Assembly: GCA_023053575.1 (NCBI GenBank) | Contig: JAKZAP010000009.1 | Coordinates: forward strand, 19,635,869 to 19,699,868 | Direction: 5' to 3' | Length of the DNA: 64,000 nucleotides | From: Branchinecta lynchi | Lineage: Eukaryota; Arthropoda; Branchiopoda; Anostraca; Branchinectidae | Part shown: positions 45,129 to 57,109 of the stretch, piece after piece | How the letters are laid out: every line of letters starts with the position of its first letter | Position numbering within the stretch: the first letter of the stretch is position 1 | Program-made: the position numbers and the translations under genes | Notes under the pieces: generated by a model | Database searches by the model: none | Seen by the model: only the letters and a program-made list of their open reading frames with translations | What the model was told of the DNA's origin: nothing

Positions 45129-47534
45129 CTAAACAACGAGAGCATTGGCAGCGATCCAGTCGAGGAAGGCGGTGACGCGGGTGAAGGCGTCAGGGTATCC
45201 AGCTTCGCAGCCAGCAGAGGCACCGAAAGAGGTGACACCGAGGGTCTTGTAGGTGCCATCAGCGTTCAAGTGGTTGAGCGGTCCACCGGAGTCACCCTGG
45301 AAATTAACATGTGATAATTAAAGGCTCATCGAAGATATTCAGGCCTGAAACCTCCCGTCTTAAACCAAACCGCATGTCGTCCCTGAGATGTGCGGATGCC
45401 CAAACGTCTTACCACTAGGGGTGGGTTGTCACATTGATGTACTAAGGGTCCTACTGGTAGGTGCGACGAAGAAGCTTACGCCATGGGTATACAACTGAAG
45501 CATGCCAGTCACAATATTTGCATCAGCTTATGATTCAGCACGCGTATAAAAGACATCTGTCATCGAGGTGTCACGCCTTGGGAAGTCTAGGGAAATCGTT
45601 TGCCTAGGTGGCTGGATTGAAGGATGCGAAGAATACCTTAATAACTGAATAGCCTCGCTTCCACAAACTAAAAATGGCTCATCTGAGGAACCAAATTGAC
45701 TTCAAATTGTTGCAGAGGTAAGGGTACTTACGCTGCATGTGCCAGAACCGCCAGCAGTATTAATGCAGATCTGCTTCTCGGTGACAATACCGTAAACGGC
45801 ATCGCAGATAGCGTTCTCCAAGACTGGAACAGAGACCTGGCGAAGGACAGGGGAGATGCTCTGGCTGGCGTCAGATGGGCGGCCCCAACCGGTGGGGGTC
45901 ACGATCTCTCCAAGGAAGGTAGTTCCAATATCGGTTTCATCTGGCAAGCAGACTGGGCTGATGGTTTCTAAAACACATGGAACAATTAGCCTTTCTTGCA
46001 AGACAACTTATATGGCGAAGGAGAGCGTTTCAGACTAAGTTTTTTATGTGCGGCTACAACACGCCCGTCACCAGGCGTCTATCAGATGGAAAGAATCACA
46101 GACACATTCTTTCTGGAATTGCTCTGGAAAATGTATGCTGCACCAGAGAAGAAATTCTATGAGGGAGATTACTTACCCGTGAAGGTAACTGGGGCTGGCA
46201 GCCTGATGACGGAGATGTCGTTGGCAATGGTGAAGGCATTATATCTTTCGTGCTGGGTGTAGTCAGTAGTCCTGACTTCAATACGACCAACTTCGGAGTC
46301 ATCGTTGATGGCATGACCTCCGAGAACGACATTGAAGAAGGAAGCATCATCAGTGCAGTGAGCAGCAGTCAAGACGACGGTATCAGAGATGAGGGAGCCA
46401 CCACAGAAGTAGAGATCATCAATGAAAAGTCCAACCTGCCACGGCCAGGTGTGGGGGACAGCCTCAGTGCCACCGACGATCCTGCCGCCAGTTTGCTTAG
46501 CGCCCCCATTACCGCAAACGGCTGAAAATAAATGCTTGGTTAGCTGAAATCAGCCGCAAACGACTCTTTGAGATTCATTGATTGAAATTTAGTAAAGATA
46601 AATAAAAACAAGACTTATCTATACAGATTTTCTACCACTGTAGAAATGCAGCGATTCGAAAGGATTGATATTTTCTCTATCTATATCAAATCAAGGTTGA
46701 GCTTTTGTACTTTGCAAACGACTGAAAAATTACCAAAAATGACCGGAAAAAAAATGCGGGATTACTTTAAAACCAAAGTTATTGATAAATAGCGTCCAAT
46801 AACTAGTCATTGGGATTCAAAGTCGTTGACGTGTCTTTTTGAAATTTTAAAGCAAAGGGCATTAGCAAGAAGGCAGTACCACGAAATATATGTAGGTTTA
46901 ACTTACCACGGAAGCTCTTGGCCTCGGCGGGGATTTCGTAGGTCTCCTGAACCTGCGCGACGTTCTTGAGCTGCAGGGTGTGGGGTGGGACCTTTGGGGT
47001 CTTCATCTTGATTTTGCTCCAGTCCACATCTCTGTGGGATCGGAAGGGGCCAGCGGAGGCCTGCAAAGGATTAAACTTTAAAATACGATCGAAAAGAAAA
47101 GAAAACAGTAAGTATTACACTATTAAATGAAAAGACAAAGGTCAGCTGCTGAATGTTTTTTTTAATAAAAAAAGAACCCGATGTGTCGACGAGAATACCG
47201 AGGCACGACAAAAGCATGCAGAATTCGATTTCTGCAGTATTTTGCCCGACGCTTATAGGCGTAGAAAGAATATGGGGGGGGGGGGTAAGGTAGATGGTAT
47301 CGGGGATCCATTGCTTAACAAGGTGACACTCATTACCCGGGTTAGGCTGCATAATTATGCTGCCTAACGAGGAAGTGAGAGGAACCAGTCAATTAACAGG
47401 CGGCAGGACGTTGGACGTACAGTCTCATAAGCCATGGGGGGAACTGGTTCTAACGCGGAGGCCATGAAACAAAAACTATAAAATTCAAAACTTACCACAG
47501 CGGCCAATGCCAAGACTGCTACAAATGTCTTCAT
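45129..47534 (-). CDS. Brachyurin-like secreted serine protease, gene B (5 exons, 313 aa)
   Basis: Exons on the minus strand: 47534-47496, 47060-46907, 46521-46177, 45967-45732, 45296-45129; all GT-AG with the same lengths and phases as gene A. Signal [13 protein letters not shown], a pro-region with [16 protein letters not shown], activation at [20 protein letters not shown] and GTCSGDSGGP are all intact. Gly189 and Asp226 equivalents are present. Intron 1 lacks R1 and so keeps the pre-insertion sequence. It also holds a piece of the 49-kb tandem repeat. Together with gene C it forms a head-to-head inverted duplication. Likely the same role as gene A. Confidence 0.93.
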
Positions 47535-47570
47535 GGTGAAAACTGATCTTTACTCAATTCAGACGACACT

Positions 47571-47594
47571 TATATATCTGAAAGAATAGATAAG
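47571..47594 (-). promoter_or_regulatory. TATA box and GATA-type site of gene B
   Basis: Plus-strand TATATA at 47571-47576 and AGATAAG at 47588-47594, upstream of the minus-strand ATG, with the same order and spacing as the other copies. Confidence 0.55.
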
Positions 47595-48013
47595 ACTTAA
47601 AACCGAAAAATCCCAAATTAAAAAGATTTTTTTCTTAATGCATATGGACAGCCGTAAAGTATGATAAGAATATAATTCCCAGATCCCATTCGGGACTTGA
47701 AGAGGGTTAACAAACCTAATTCTCTCTTTTGGTTTTGATCTGTTTCTTCGTGTTAATACAGACGATTCAAATCAAATCAATTCAGTTTATTTTCAAAATG
47801 CTCTCACGATCGAAGCTGAACATTGAATTTTTCGTCATATATTTTCCGGTTACATAATAGACAATTAAAAACAACTATAGTAGGGGAGATTGGGGTTAAC
47901 CCGGACACTGATTTTGTTTTCTCGCTAGGCCGCCATTTTTGGCGGATTTACAACTTTTTGTTGCAATTGAGATGTCTGAGGGAATAGCTGGTAATTCAGA
48001 TTTTTTCTACATC

Positions 48014-48300
48014 AGGTCTTGGGATCCCAGAACGTATATGCCGGGATACCTATGATTTTGGCCGTCTGTCTGTCTGTTGGCACGATAACTCTCGAAGGGG
48101 TTGAGATATTTTATTCAAACTTGGCTAGAGGACTCGTTTGGTCAAAGTAAAGGTCAAGTTCGTAGATGGACTCTGCATCCCTACATTTTGGGTTATGGGA
48201 GGGTTTTCAGTTTAAGGGGCAAGCAAAAACATTATTAAAAGCAAATGAGATAGTCTATTTAGTTTTAAGGAGACAAGCTGAATGCAGATAGGTAAATTAA
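48014..48300 (+). repeat. R1 start fragment upstream of gene B
   Basis: CTTGGGATCCCAGAACGTAT, GTCTGTCTGTTGGCACGATA and a TGGACTCTGCATCCCTACAT block. Further R1 units appear at 48540-48960. Similar start fragments lie upstream of genes C and D and of the pseudogene. Confidence 0.6.
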
Positions 48301-48372
48301 ATATTCCAAGCTGATTTTGAAACATTTATTCAAACAATGTTTACAACGGATACGTCAGCTACGATTCTTCAT

Positions 48373-48416
48373 CAGCGATATTTCGACCCTTCTTGGCAAG
48401 GGTCCTCGTCAGGCTG
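48373..48416 (-). ncRNA. Hammerhead ribozyme motif, copy 2
   Basis: The minus strand reads CAGC-CTGACGA-GGACCCTTGCCAAGAAGGGTC with GAAA-TATC-GCTG following. Stem II pairs GACCCTT with AAGGGTC over 7 bp with one bulged G; stem I is CAGC/GCTG; stem III is the minimal palindrome AUAU; C is at the cleavage position. Flanks on both sides (GGATTGACAG before, ATGAAGAATCGTAGCTGACG after) are shared with copy 1 at 22.9 kb, so this is a dispersed repeat. Confidence 0.6.
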
Positions 48417-49029
48417 TCAATCCTCTTCGTCAATGTCGGGGAAGGAAAAACACCTGTAATCAGATTACAGGTTTGTTTCCTGAGATTCCAGCCAAAACCG
48501 GAAATTTGGCAAAGAGTAAGGCAGGAAGTTTCCATGAGTACTATTTCGGTAAATTACAGGTCAAGTTTGAAGATGGGCTCTGTAGCCCTACATTTAGGGA
48601 TGGAAGAGGGGTTTCAAATGAAAGGGAAAACAAAAATATTATTAAAAGCAAATGAGAGGGTCAGTTTAGGGGCAAGGAGACAGGCTGAATCTGGACGTCA
48701 AATTAATTTACTCACCGGACAAGTAGCCAGAAACCGGACAAAACCGGACAATTTGTAAAAAGTAAAAGTTTTATCTGAGATTGATTTGATGTTGGATTTA
48801 TGGGTGAGAAGACATGCTGAATTAATTTTTGAGCTGCAGTTTGTGCCAGACATGTAGCTCGCTGGGAATCCGCCAAAACCGAAAATTTGGCAGAAGTAAG
48901 GCAGGAAGTTTTGATCAGTTCGGCAAAGTAGATATGACATAGGATGGATAGCATAGGTAAACACACATGCTGAATCCATATCTGAATTTTCGTCTTCTCA
49001 GATTATTACCATTGGCGAAGCGCCGGCAA

Positions 49030-49590
49030 ACACAGAAGAAATAAATTTTTGTATGCTTTTGTCAGGCATCGGTTGACTCGTCGGCACATCGGGTTCTTTT
49101 TATACGCAAGAAATGAAATCTTGCAAACATTTGTCGGGCAAAACACTGAAGAAATCGAATTCTGCATGCTTTTGTCGTGCCTCGGTATTCTCGTCGACAC
49201 ATTGGGTTCTTTTCATACATAAGGAATCCAGAAGAAATAATTTTGTTATGCTTTTGTCGGGCGTCGGTCGACTCGTCGGCAGATCGGGTTTTACTTATAC
49301 GAAGAAATCAAATTCTGCAAGCTTTGTCGGGCACACCCGGGAAGTTCAAGTCTCATCGGCACAAGGGCTTATTTTTATACGTAAGAAATCAAGTTTATGT
49401 ACAGTCTAGTCGAGCGAAACACAGAAACAATCAAATGCTCGATGGTTTTGTCAGGCGTCGGCATTCTCGTCGGCACATCAGGTTCTTTTTGCACGTAAAA
49501 AAGAAAGTTCTTTACAGTCTTGTCGGGAAAAGCACAGATGAAATCGAATTCTGAATGCTTATGAAAATTCTGCAAACATTTGTCGGGTGC
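49030..49590. repeat. Tandem repeat of about 100 bp (TCGTCGGCACATCGGGTTCT)
   Basis: Five to six units with TCGTCGGCACATCGGGTTCT, TTATACG..AAGAAATC, GAATTCTGCATGCTTTTGTC. A reversed single unit lies in intron 1 of gene B (47150-47250). Confidence 0.7.
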
Positions 49591-49599
49591 ATATTTTTC

Positions 49600-50340
49600 C
49601 GGAAAAAAAAAAGATTTAAAAAAATTTCGCCGTCGTTGCTTAGTTCATTTTGTTCTGGGTACAGTCGTTGGAAGCTTCGCTTGTTAGCGAAAGTTGAAAC
49701 GAAAAGCCGAATATGTGAATTTAAATATATACATTTACATCCAGGAACAATTTCAACTGATTCATTACAGTTAGTTTACACAAAATTTCGCCTGTGCCGC
49801 ATTTTGTAGTATTCGCTATTTGGGGTTTGAAACACGTTAAAAGCCGGAAATTGTATGGTACTATAGCCAAATTTTAATGCAAAAAAAGGCAGATTAAAAA
49901 AAATTCGCCAGCGGCGCTTGGTTTAACTTGTCTTGGTACAGTCGTTGGAAGCTTCGCTTTTTAGCGAAAGCTAAAATGGAAAGCCAAATATGTGAACTTT
50001 AATACACGAAATTATACTAAACGAATAATCTCCACTCAGTTAGTATACAGAAAATTTTGCCTGGGGCACATTTTGTAGTATTCTTTATTTGGAAGAATGG
50101 TGTTTCATTTAGTTGGCGTTTTAGGATTGAAGTCCGTGGGGATCTGAAACACGTTAAAAGCTAGAACTTGTATGCTAGGTATAGCTAATTTTTTCTGGAA
50201 AAATGGCAGATTTAAAAAATTTCGCATGCGGCGCTTAGTTTAACTTGTTCTTGGTACAGTCGTTGGAAGCTTCGCTTTTAGCCAAAGTTAAATTGAAAAG
50301 CCAAATATGTGAACTTTAATATACTAAATTACAGTTTTTC
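49600..50340. repeat. R7 tandem repeat, three units of about 300 bp
   Basis: Units start near 49620, 49908 and 50216 with AAATTTCGCC..GGCGCTTAG, then GTACAGTCGTTGGAAGCTTC, GCTTTTTAGCGAAAG and CCAAATATGTGAACTTTAAT. Confidence 0.7.
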
Positions 50341-50498
50341 CACGGTTCTGTTCTGTGTTAGCGGGAAATGTACGCCGTTGCCACGAAGCGATAACGGCAA
50401 GTTTTGTCGGCAAATTTTTGAGTCTGTCGGCACAAACCGGACGTCCCCCCCCCCCCAAAGGTAAAAGGCTAGTGACGCCCCTGCTAATCTGTTCTGGA

Positions 50499-51894
50499 CA
50501 GGGGCGTCGCTAGCAAAAATTCGAGGTGGGGGGTGGATGGGCGCCTTCCGGCCTTCCGGCGCCCACCCGGCCATTTCAGCTTTCTTCTGTTTTTGTCAAA
50601 TTTATGATAAATATTGTCGTATATTGTCATAACAAAAGCGGATGAGAAGACATTTATATTTCAAATTAGTTATACATGTTTAAAGAAAGAGAACAAGAGT
50701 AAAGGTAAAAGAGAATATTAGAGATCAAATCTGTATTTGACGCGGCTTCACATTCTTCCATGTACCACACAGCTGTACCAGATCCACCTCGCCAGAGAAA
50801 ACTTTTTCGGTCGAAGTGACGAGCAGATAGTCAAGTCGTTCGTCACCCACTGTGGCACGTAAGTTCGTAATCACATTTTTCAGCTTGTTGAAGCTTCTTT
50901 CTGCTCCAGCAGCACTTACTGGAGCCGTCAGAAATACCTGGTAGCACTTCCAGACCAAAGGAAATGCGATCTTTAGCACATCGGTTTTCCGGTTCCTCCC
51001 TCCACAACCCCCCCCCCCCCCGCAAGTCCCCGGATATGGTATGGACTTGAAACGAGACTTTTGAAATACGAGTTCTTTCCAAAAATTAAGTTTCGTAAAG
51101 ATCAGAATCCGATCATACGTTTGAAAGTTGGGCACATATCGAAATCCGAATTCCTCCTACACCCCTCTCCCCACCATTGTCGGACCGGGGAAAAGCTTCT
51201 TTTTTTTTTAGTGAATATTGTCTAGTCACTGATTCGCTTACCAAGGTTCTTCGTGCATGTACATCTGTAATTACCTTAACTGGGCATCAACGGTATTCAC
51301 GACCTCACTTGACCAGAAAACAATAAAATAGTGTTAACTTGCTTTAAAGCAGCTGAATGCTCGGCAGATAACATTTTGTTGCTGTAAAACTTGAGCACAC
51401 TAAACTTACTTGCGTTTGAAGCTTTCTTACTTTGACCATTTGTTACACGTTATTCCCAAAAATCTGCGTAAGAGTATCACCGCGGAATATGATCAGAATC
51501 AATGCAAAATGGATTTAGGAAATCACGTCGATTCCAAGCTCAAGCTTTGGGAAGAACACTTATCGAAACGATCTATTTGCTGCACTTTGTATTTCATCGG
51601 CGGCTAATTGCACGGCGACTACGATAGAGTAGCTATTCGTATGTTCGTGTTGTAGTTAGAGTCAGAAAGTATTTGTATGTCCAAGCTCTAGCGCACTGCC
51701 TTTGAGCGCCCAGATCAGCTTATTTGAGAGCCCAGATCAGCTTAATTTGTGGTTCGGGCGCTCTGCAAGCGCCATATTTAACCTATTTATTTAGACCTGT
51801 CGCTCACCGAGCTCCCGTTTTAGCTTTTTCCTTTCGTCGACGGGGGTGGTCCCCCCCCCCCCACACACACACACACCCCGTAGCGACGCCCCTG
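50499..51894. mobile_element. Internally deleted hAT transposon with both ends
   Basis: Ends CAGGGGCGTCGCTAGC (50499) and GTAGCGACGCCCCTG (to 51894) are inverted repeats, flanked by GTTCTGGA and GTTATGGA (7 of 8 identical), the 8-bp target duplication expected of hAT elements. It contains the C-terminal part of a hAT transposase, R2-like sequence (about 50990-51300) and unassigned DNA. It inserted into the end of an R1 copy (GGATCAAATATTAATTTTCT continues at 51900). A second hAT right end (GTGACGCCCCTG) stops at 50483, just outside. Confidence 0.75.
50725..50988 (-). pseudogene. hAT transposase C-terminal dimerisation domain, truncated
   Basis: The minus strand encodes FPLVWKCYQVFLTAPVSAAG then AERSFNKLKNVITNLRATVG and DERLDYLLVTSTE. 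This is the hATC dimerisation motif (P-x-S-x2-x-ERSFSxLxxIK...RxxMxxxRLxxLxxL). About 85 codons remain to the natural stop; the RNase-H-like catalytic core is missing, replaced by R2-type C-rich sequence. It cannot transpose by itself. Confidence 0.8.
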
Positions 51895-52234
51895 GTTATG
51901 GATCAAATATTAATTTTCTGGGATCCCATGAAACTTTTGGTCTTGTTAATTAAACAAGTTTTTCCCTTTTTCCCAACCCCGTCCCCATTGGGTTGATTCC
52001 GAGCTGGTTCAGAGCTTTTCCCGGTGTAATGTTCTAAAAGTTGGTCAGAGTCGTGATTACCAGGCATCATATAAAACCTGATTATTTCCATGATTATTTT
52101 TCTATGAAACAGATGCACCATAATTTCAACACTAGAAATGCACAGTTTCTAATTTGTAAAAAAAAAAGCTAGGAGCTCATATTGCACTTGCAAGGCTGGA
52201 CAAGGGATGAAAGCAGGAATAGAAAATCAGAGTT

Positions 52235-52385
52235 TGAATTAAATATCTCAACCCGTTCGAGAGTTATCGTGCTAACAGACAGGCAAACGGACAGACGTAC
52301 GGATAGACGGACAAATTTTACGAAATCGATTACATTTGTCCCGTCACTTACTTTTTTGGATCCCAAAAACCTGATGTAGAAAAAT
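52235..52385 (-). repeat. R1 start fragment upstream of gene C
   Basis: Minus-strand TTTTGGATCC...AAGTGACGGGACAAATGTAA, with the GATAACTCTCGAACGGGTTG block. It is preceded at 52168 by an AGCTCATATTGCACTTGC motif shared with R2 starts. Confidence 0.55.
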
Positions 52386-52807
52386 CTGAAAATAAAGAAT
52401 CTGAAAATATTACCTGCTATTTTCTCAAACATTCTACATGTTTGACAACGAAAAATGTTGGAAATTTGCATAAGATGGCGGCCTAGCGAGAAAAGAAAAA
52501 CCAGCGTCCGGGTCAACCTACTATAGTTGTTGTACATTATTTATTGTATGACAAAAAATATATGACGAAAAAATCCAATGTTCGGCTTCGTCCGTGAGAG
52601 CATTTTGAAAATAAAGTGAATTGAATTGAATTTCATTGTCTGTATTAACGCGAAGAAACATATCAAAAGTACAAGAGAGTCTTAGGTTTGTTCACCCTGT
52701 TCAAGTCCCCACTGAGATCCTGGAATAATGTTCTTATCACACATTACGGCTGTCTAAATGCACTACGGAAAATAATTTTTTTGATTTGGGATTTTTCGGT
52801 TTTATTT

Positions 52808-52832
52808 CTTATCTATTCTTTCAGATATATAA
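52808..52832 (+). promoter_or_regulatory. GATA-type site plus TATA box of gene C
   Basis: CTTATCT at 52808-52814 and TATATAA at 52826-52832, followed by CTGAACTGAGAAAAGATCAG, which is shared with gene D. Confidence 0.6.
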
Positions 52833-52872
52833 GTGTCGTCTGAACTGAGAAAAGATCAGTTTTCATTTCACC

Positions 52873-55800
52873 ATGAAGACATTTGTAGCAGTCTTGGCAT
52901 TGACCGCTGTGGTAAGTTTTGAATTTAATAGTTTTTGGCATCCCAAAACGTAAGTGGAGGGATACCTATGACATCGCAAAAGTTGTCCGTCTGTCCGTCC
53001 GTTCGTCCGTCTGTAAGCCCGATAACTCTCGAAGAGAATGACATATTTTGATGAAACTTGGTGCGAGGATTCTTTGGATCAAGAATAAGGTCGAGTTCGT
53101 AGATGGGCTTTATAGCCCTATATTTAGGGTTGGGGAGGGGGTTTCAAATAAAGGGACAAAGAAAAATATTTTTTAAAAGCTATTGAGATCGGTAATATAG
53201 CGGTAAGTAGAAATGCTGGATAAGAATATAAAAGTTCTTTTCTTGCCGGACATGTAATTCATCCGGAATCCGGCGAAAACCGGACAGAAAGTTTGTCGAC
53301 CAATTTTCGGCTATAGCAGTCCCTAACCCTTTATTATCAAACTAATATAGCTCTGCGCGTGGATGACGACGTTCATTTGTTTATTCTATGGACATCGGAG
53401 AGATCTAGTGAAAGCGAAGGTCGAAGGGGTTGTTGTAATGTTCAAACGAGGAAATATCTTGTTCCAGCGACGATTTTGTTCAATGAGGATTAACTGGTAA
53501 GGTACAGGTCAAGTTCGTAGATGGGTCCTTTAGTCCTATCTTTAGAGGCAGAGGATGAATTTCGAATCTACGGAAAAATATGTATGTTTTATAAGCTAAT
53601 AAGATATTCATTGAGGGGGTAAGGGGGTCCACTGAATCCATACCTGAACTTGGTTTTCTTGCTGGATAAATGGTTCATCACGAATTCGGCTGAAACTTAA
53701 AATTTGGTTGAAGCTCAAAGTTGTTTCTGAAATCCATTAGAGATGGTAACGGGGCAAGCAGACAGGCTGAATCGATTTTTGAACTTTATTTTAACTGTGA
53801 AAATATTCTGACGAATCTGGAACGAAGACTGAATCTGACGAAGACTGGATGGCAAAGACATAACCCAATTGTTTGGATCAAATGTGAGATTTTTCGGATC
53901 CCACTGAAACCTCCGGTCTTGTTGTTTCATGGACTTCGCGTAGAACCATATCACCTTATGACTTATGAGACTGTACGACCAACGTCCTGCCACCTGTTCA
54001 TTGACTGGCTCCTCTCACCTCCTCGTTAGGCAGCATAATTATGCAGCCCAACCCGGGTAATGAGTGTCACATTGTTAAGGAATGGATGTCCGATACCATC
54101 TACCTTACCCCCCCCCCTCCCATCCTCTTTCTACGCTTATAAGTACAAGGGAAAAAAATATTCAGTAGCTGGCCTTTGTCGTTTCATTTAATAGTGCAAA
54201 TACTAACTGTTTTGTTTTCTTTTCAATCGTATCTTAAAGTTTAATCCTTTGCAGGCCTCCGCTGGCCCCTTCCGCTCCCACAGAGATGTGGACTGGAGCA
54301 AAATCAAGATGAAGACCCCCAAGGTCCCACCCCACACCCTGCAGCTTAAGAACGTCGAGCAGGTTCAGGAGACCTACGAAATCCCCGCCGAGGCCAAGAG
54401 CTTCCGTGGTAAGTAAGACTTTCAAATATTTGTGTGGTACTGCCTTTTTACAGTCGGATTCTAATGCCCTTTACTTTAAATTCCGAAAATACATATCAAC
54501 GATTTTGATTTCCAATGAGTAGTCTATGGACGCAATTTCTCGTTCATCTTGGAATTTAAAGTAATCCGGCACTTTTTTTTCAGCCGTCAAGACTGGGGGG
54601 GGGGGGAGGGGGGACGCCCCTCCCCCCCCCCCCAATGCTGTCGGCCAGTCGGTAAAAAAAATAACCGATTCGGCGCGAAGCGCCGCGATTTGATGAAAAA
54701 CAATTGATTTCTTTCATGAAAACAGTCGGTTTTTCTGAAAAATTGGTCGATTTTTCGTCAAAATAGTTGGTTTTTCTGAAAATCATTCGATTTTTTTCAA
54801 AAATGTCATTTTTGTTGTTGAAAACATTCGTTTTTTCAGCATAAAAAGTCTGTAAAAATTACCACCCAGTCGGGTAAATGCCTGCCCCCCCCCCCCCAAC
54901 ATTTCGGCTAGTAACGGCGTTGGAAGGAAGGGTAGGAAGGTGTGGTAGAACCTCTCCATAGACAATTCTTGTTTATATTTCTCTTTACTAAATTTCATGC
55001 AATGACGGTTTGAATCCCAAAGAGTCGTTTGCGTCAGCTTTTAGCTAACCAAGCCTTTGTTTTCAGCCGTTTGCGGTAATGGTGGCGCTAAGAAACCTGC
55101 CGGCAAGATTGTCGGTGGCACTGAGGCTGTCCCCCACACCTGGCCATGGCAGGTTGGACTTTTCATTGATGGTCTCTACTTCTGCGGTGGCTCCCTCATC
55201 TCTGATACCGTCGTCTTGACTGCTGCTCACTGCACTGATGATGCTTCTTTCTTCAATGTCGTTCTCGGAGGTCATGCCATCAACGATGACTCCGAAGTTG
55301 GCCGTATTGAAGTCAGGACTACTGACTACACCCAGCACGAAAGATACAATGCCTTCACCATTTCCAACGACATCTCCGTCATCAGGCTGCCAGCCCCAGT
55401 TACCTTCACGGGTAAGTAATCTCCCTTATAGAATTTCTTCTCTGGTGCAGCATGTATTTTCCAGAGCATCTCCAGAAAGAATGTGTCTGTGATTCTTTCC
55501 ATCTGATAGAAGCCTGGTGACGGGCGTGTTATGGCCGCAGATAAAAGACGTCGTCTGAAACGCTCTCCTTCGCCATATAGGTTGTTTTGCAAGAAAGGCT
55601 AATTTTGCCATGTGTTTTAGAAACCATCAGCCCAGTCTGCTTGCCAGATGAAGCCGATATTGGAACCACCTTCCTCGGAGAGATCGTGACCCCCACCGGC
55701 TGGGGCCGCCCATCTGACGCTAGCCAGAGCATCTCTCCTGTCCTTCGCCAGGTCTCCGTTCCAGTCGTGGACAACGCTATCTGCAATGCCGTTTACGGTA

Positions 55801-56474
55801 TTGTGACCGAGAAGCAGATCTGCATTAATACTGCTGGCGGTCTTGGCACATGCAGCGTAAGTACCCTTACCTCTCCAACATTTTGAAGGCAATTTGGTTC
55901 CTCAGACGAGGCATTTTTAGTTTGTGGAAGCGAGGCTATTCAGTTGCTAAGGTATTCTTCGCATCCTTCAATCCAACCACCTAGGGAAACGATTTCCCTA
56001 AGACTTCCGATGTTCCTAGACTTTCCGAGGCTGACACCTCGATGACAGATGCATTTTATGCGCGTGCTGAATCATACGCTGATGCAAATATTGTGACTGA
56101 CCTGCTTCAACTACATACCCGTGGCCTAAGCTTCTTCGTGGCACCTACCAGTGGGACCCTCAGCACATCAATGTTACAACCCACCCCCAGTGGGAAAACT
56201 TTTGTATCCGCACATCCCAGGAACGACATGCGGTTCGGTTTAAGACGGGAGGTTTAAGGCCTGACTATCTTCTGTTAGCCTTTACTTATCTCATGTTAAT
56301 TTCCAGGGTGACTCCGGTGGACCACTCAACCACTTGAACGCTGATGGCACCTACAAGACCCTCGGTGTCACCTCTTTCGGTGCCTCTGCTGGCTGCGAAG
56401 CTGGATACCCTGATGCCTTCACCCGCGTCACCGCCTTCCTCGACTGGATCGCTGCCAATGCTCTCGTTGTTTAG
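52873..56474 (+). CDS. Brachyurin-like secreted serine protease, gene C (5 exons, 313 aa)
   Basis: Exons: 52873-52911, 54255-54408, 55067-55411, 55621-55856, 56307-56474, GT-AG throughout. Signal [13 protein letters not shown]. The activation site is GK-IVGG ([11 protein letters not shown]), with Lys where the other copies have Arg. [13 protein letters not shown] and GTCSGDSGGP are intact; the residue before the 189 Gly segment is Leu (GGLGTCS). An R1 element of about 1 kb fills most of intron 1. Intron 2 contains poly-G/C tracts and a hAT-like fragment. Its 3' flank (56475-56755) matches that of gene B in reverse. Confidence 0.93.
52936..53923 (+). repeat. R1 copy in intron 1 of gene C
   Basis: Starts TTGGCATCCCAAAACGTAAG, 25 bp after exon 1, and ends CGGATCCCACTGAAACCTCC then GGTCTTGTT. 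The gene B intron, which lacks the element, reads straight across this junction (TATAGTTTTTGTTTCATGG), giving the borders to within a few bases. Confidence 0.8.
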
Positions 56475-56970
56475 ATCTGTTAATTTGAATAATCTTACAT
56501 TAAAATTTTCTCAGCAAACACGCGTTTTATGTTGAAGTATTTAGCCCCAATAAAAGGATTAAATTTGCGAAGTAGTTTACCTGTTGCATTAGTAGACCAA
56601 AACGTTGAGGGTATAACAAATATACCGCATGGTCCGATGTCGATACAAAGGCGAAGCCGAAGGTCCTCAAAGAGCCTGTGGCCCTAAGAACAACTTCAGT
56701 AGAAAATCGTGAAATGGTAGTAACCTAGTCGTCCTGAATCAGCGCCGTGGTACAGCAGTTCTTAGACAAACTCTCGTTTACGTCACTTGAGGTCTACAGT
56801 GCAACTCCTTCAGTGGAATTCTTTTCACTCGATGGCTCTGTGCCACAACGAATTTCCAACCGTTTCACTCGATGGCTCTGTGTCACCACGAATTTGTTAG
56901 GTCAGCCCCTAGACTTTTGCTAAAAGAAGGACTGATATAAGGTTTGAAGCCAAGCTGACCATTCATTTCA

Positions 56971-57109
56971 AATAAAATACAAAAAACGAGATTTTCAGGG
57001 TTTTTTTCTGAAATATCCGAAATTTTCTTTATCCCTGGCACATCATCGTCGAGGGGTAACTAGCTCATTAAGAAAAAAACCCGAAAATCTCGTTTTTTCT
57101 ATTTTATAA
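56971..57109. repeat. Inverted repeat, arms of about 39 bp
   Basis: AAAAAACGAGATTTTC and GGGTTTTTTTCT on the left pair with AGAAAAAAACCC and GAAAATCTCGTTTTTT on the right (one base indel), with a spacer of about 60 bp. Confidence 0.7.
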
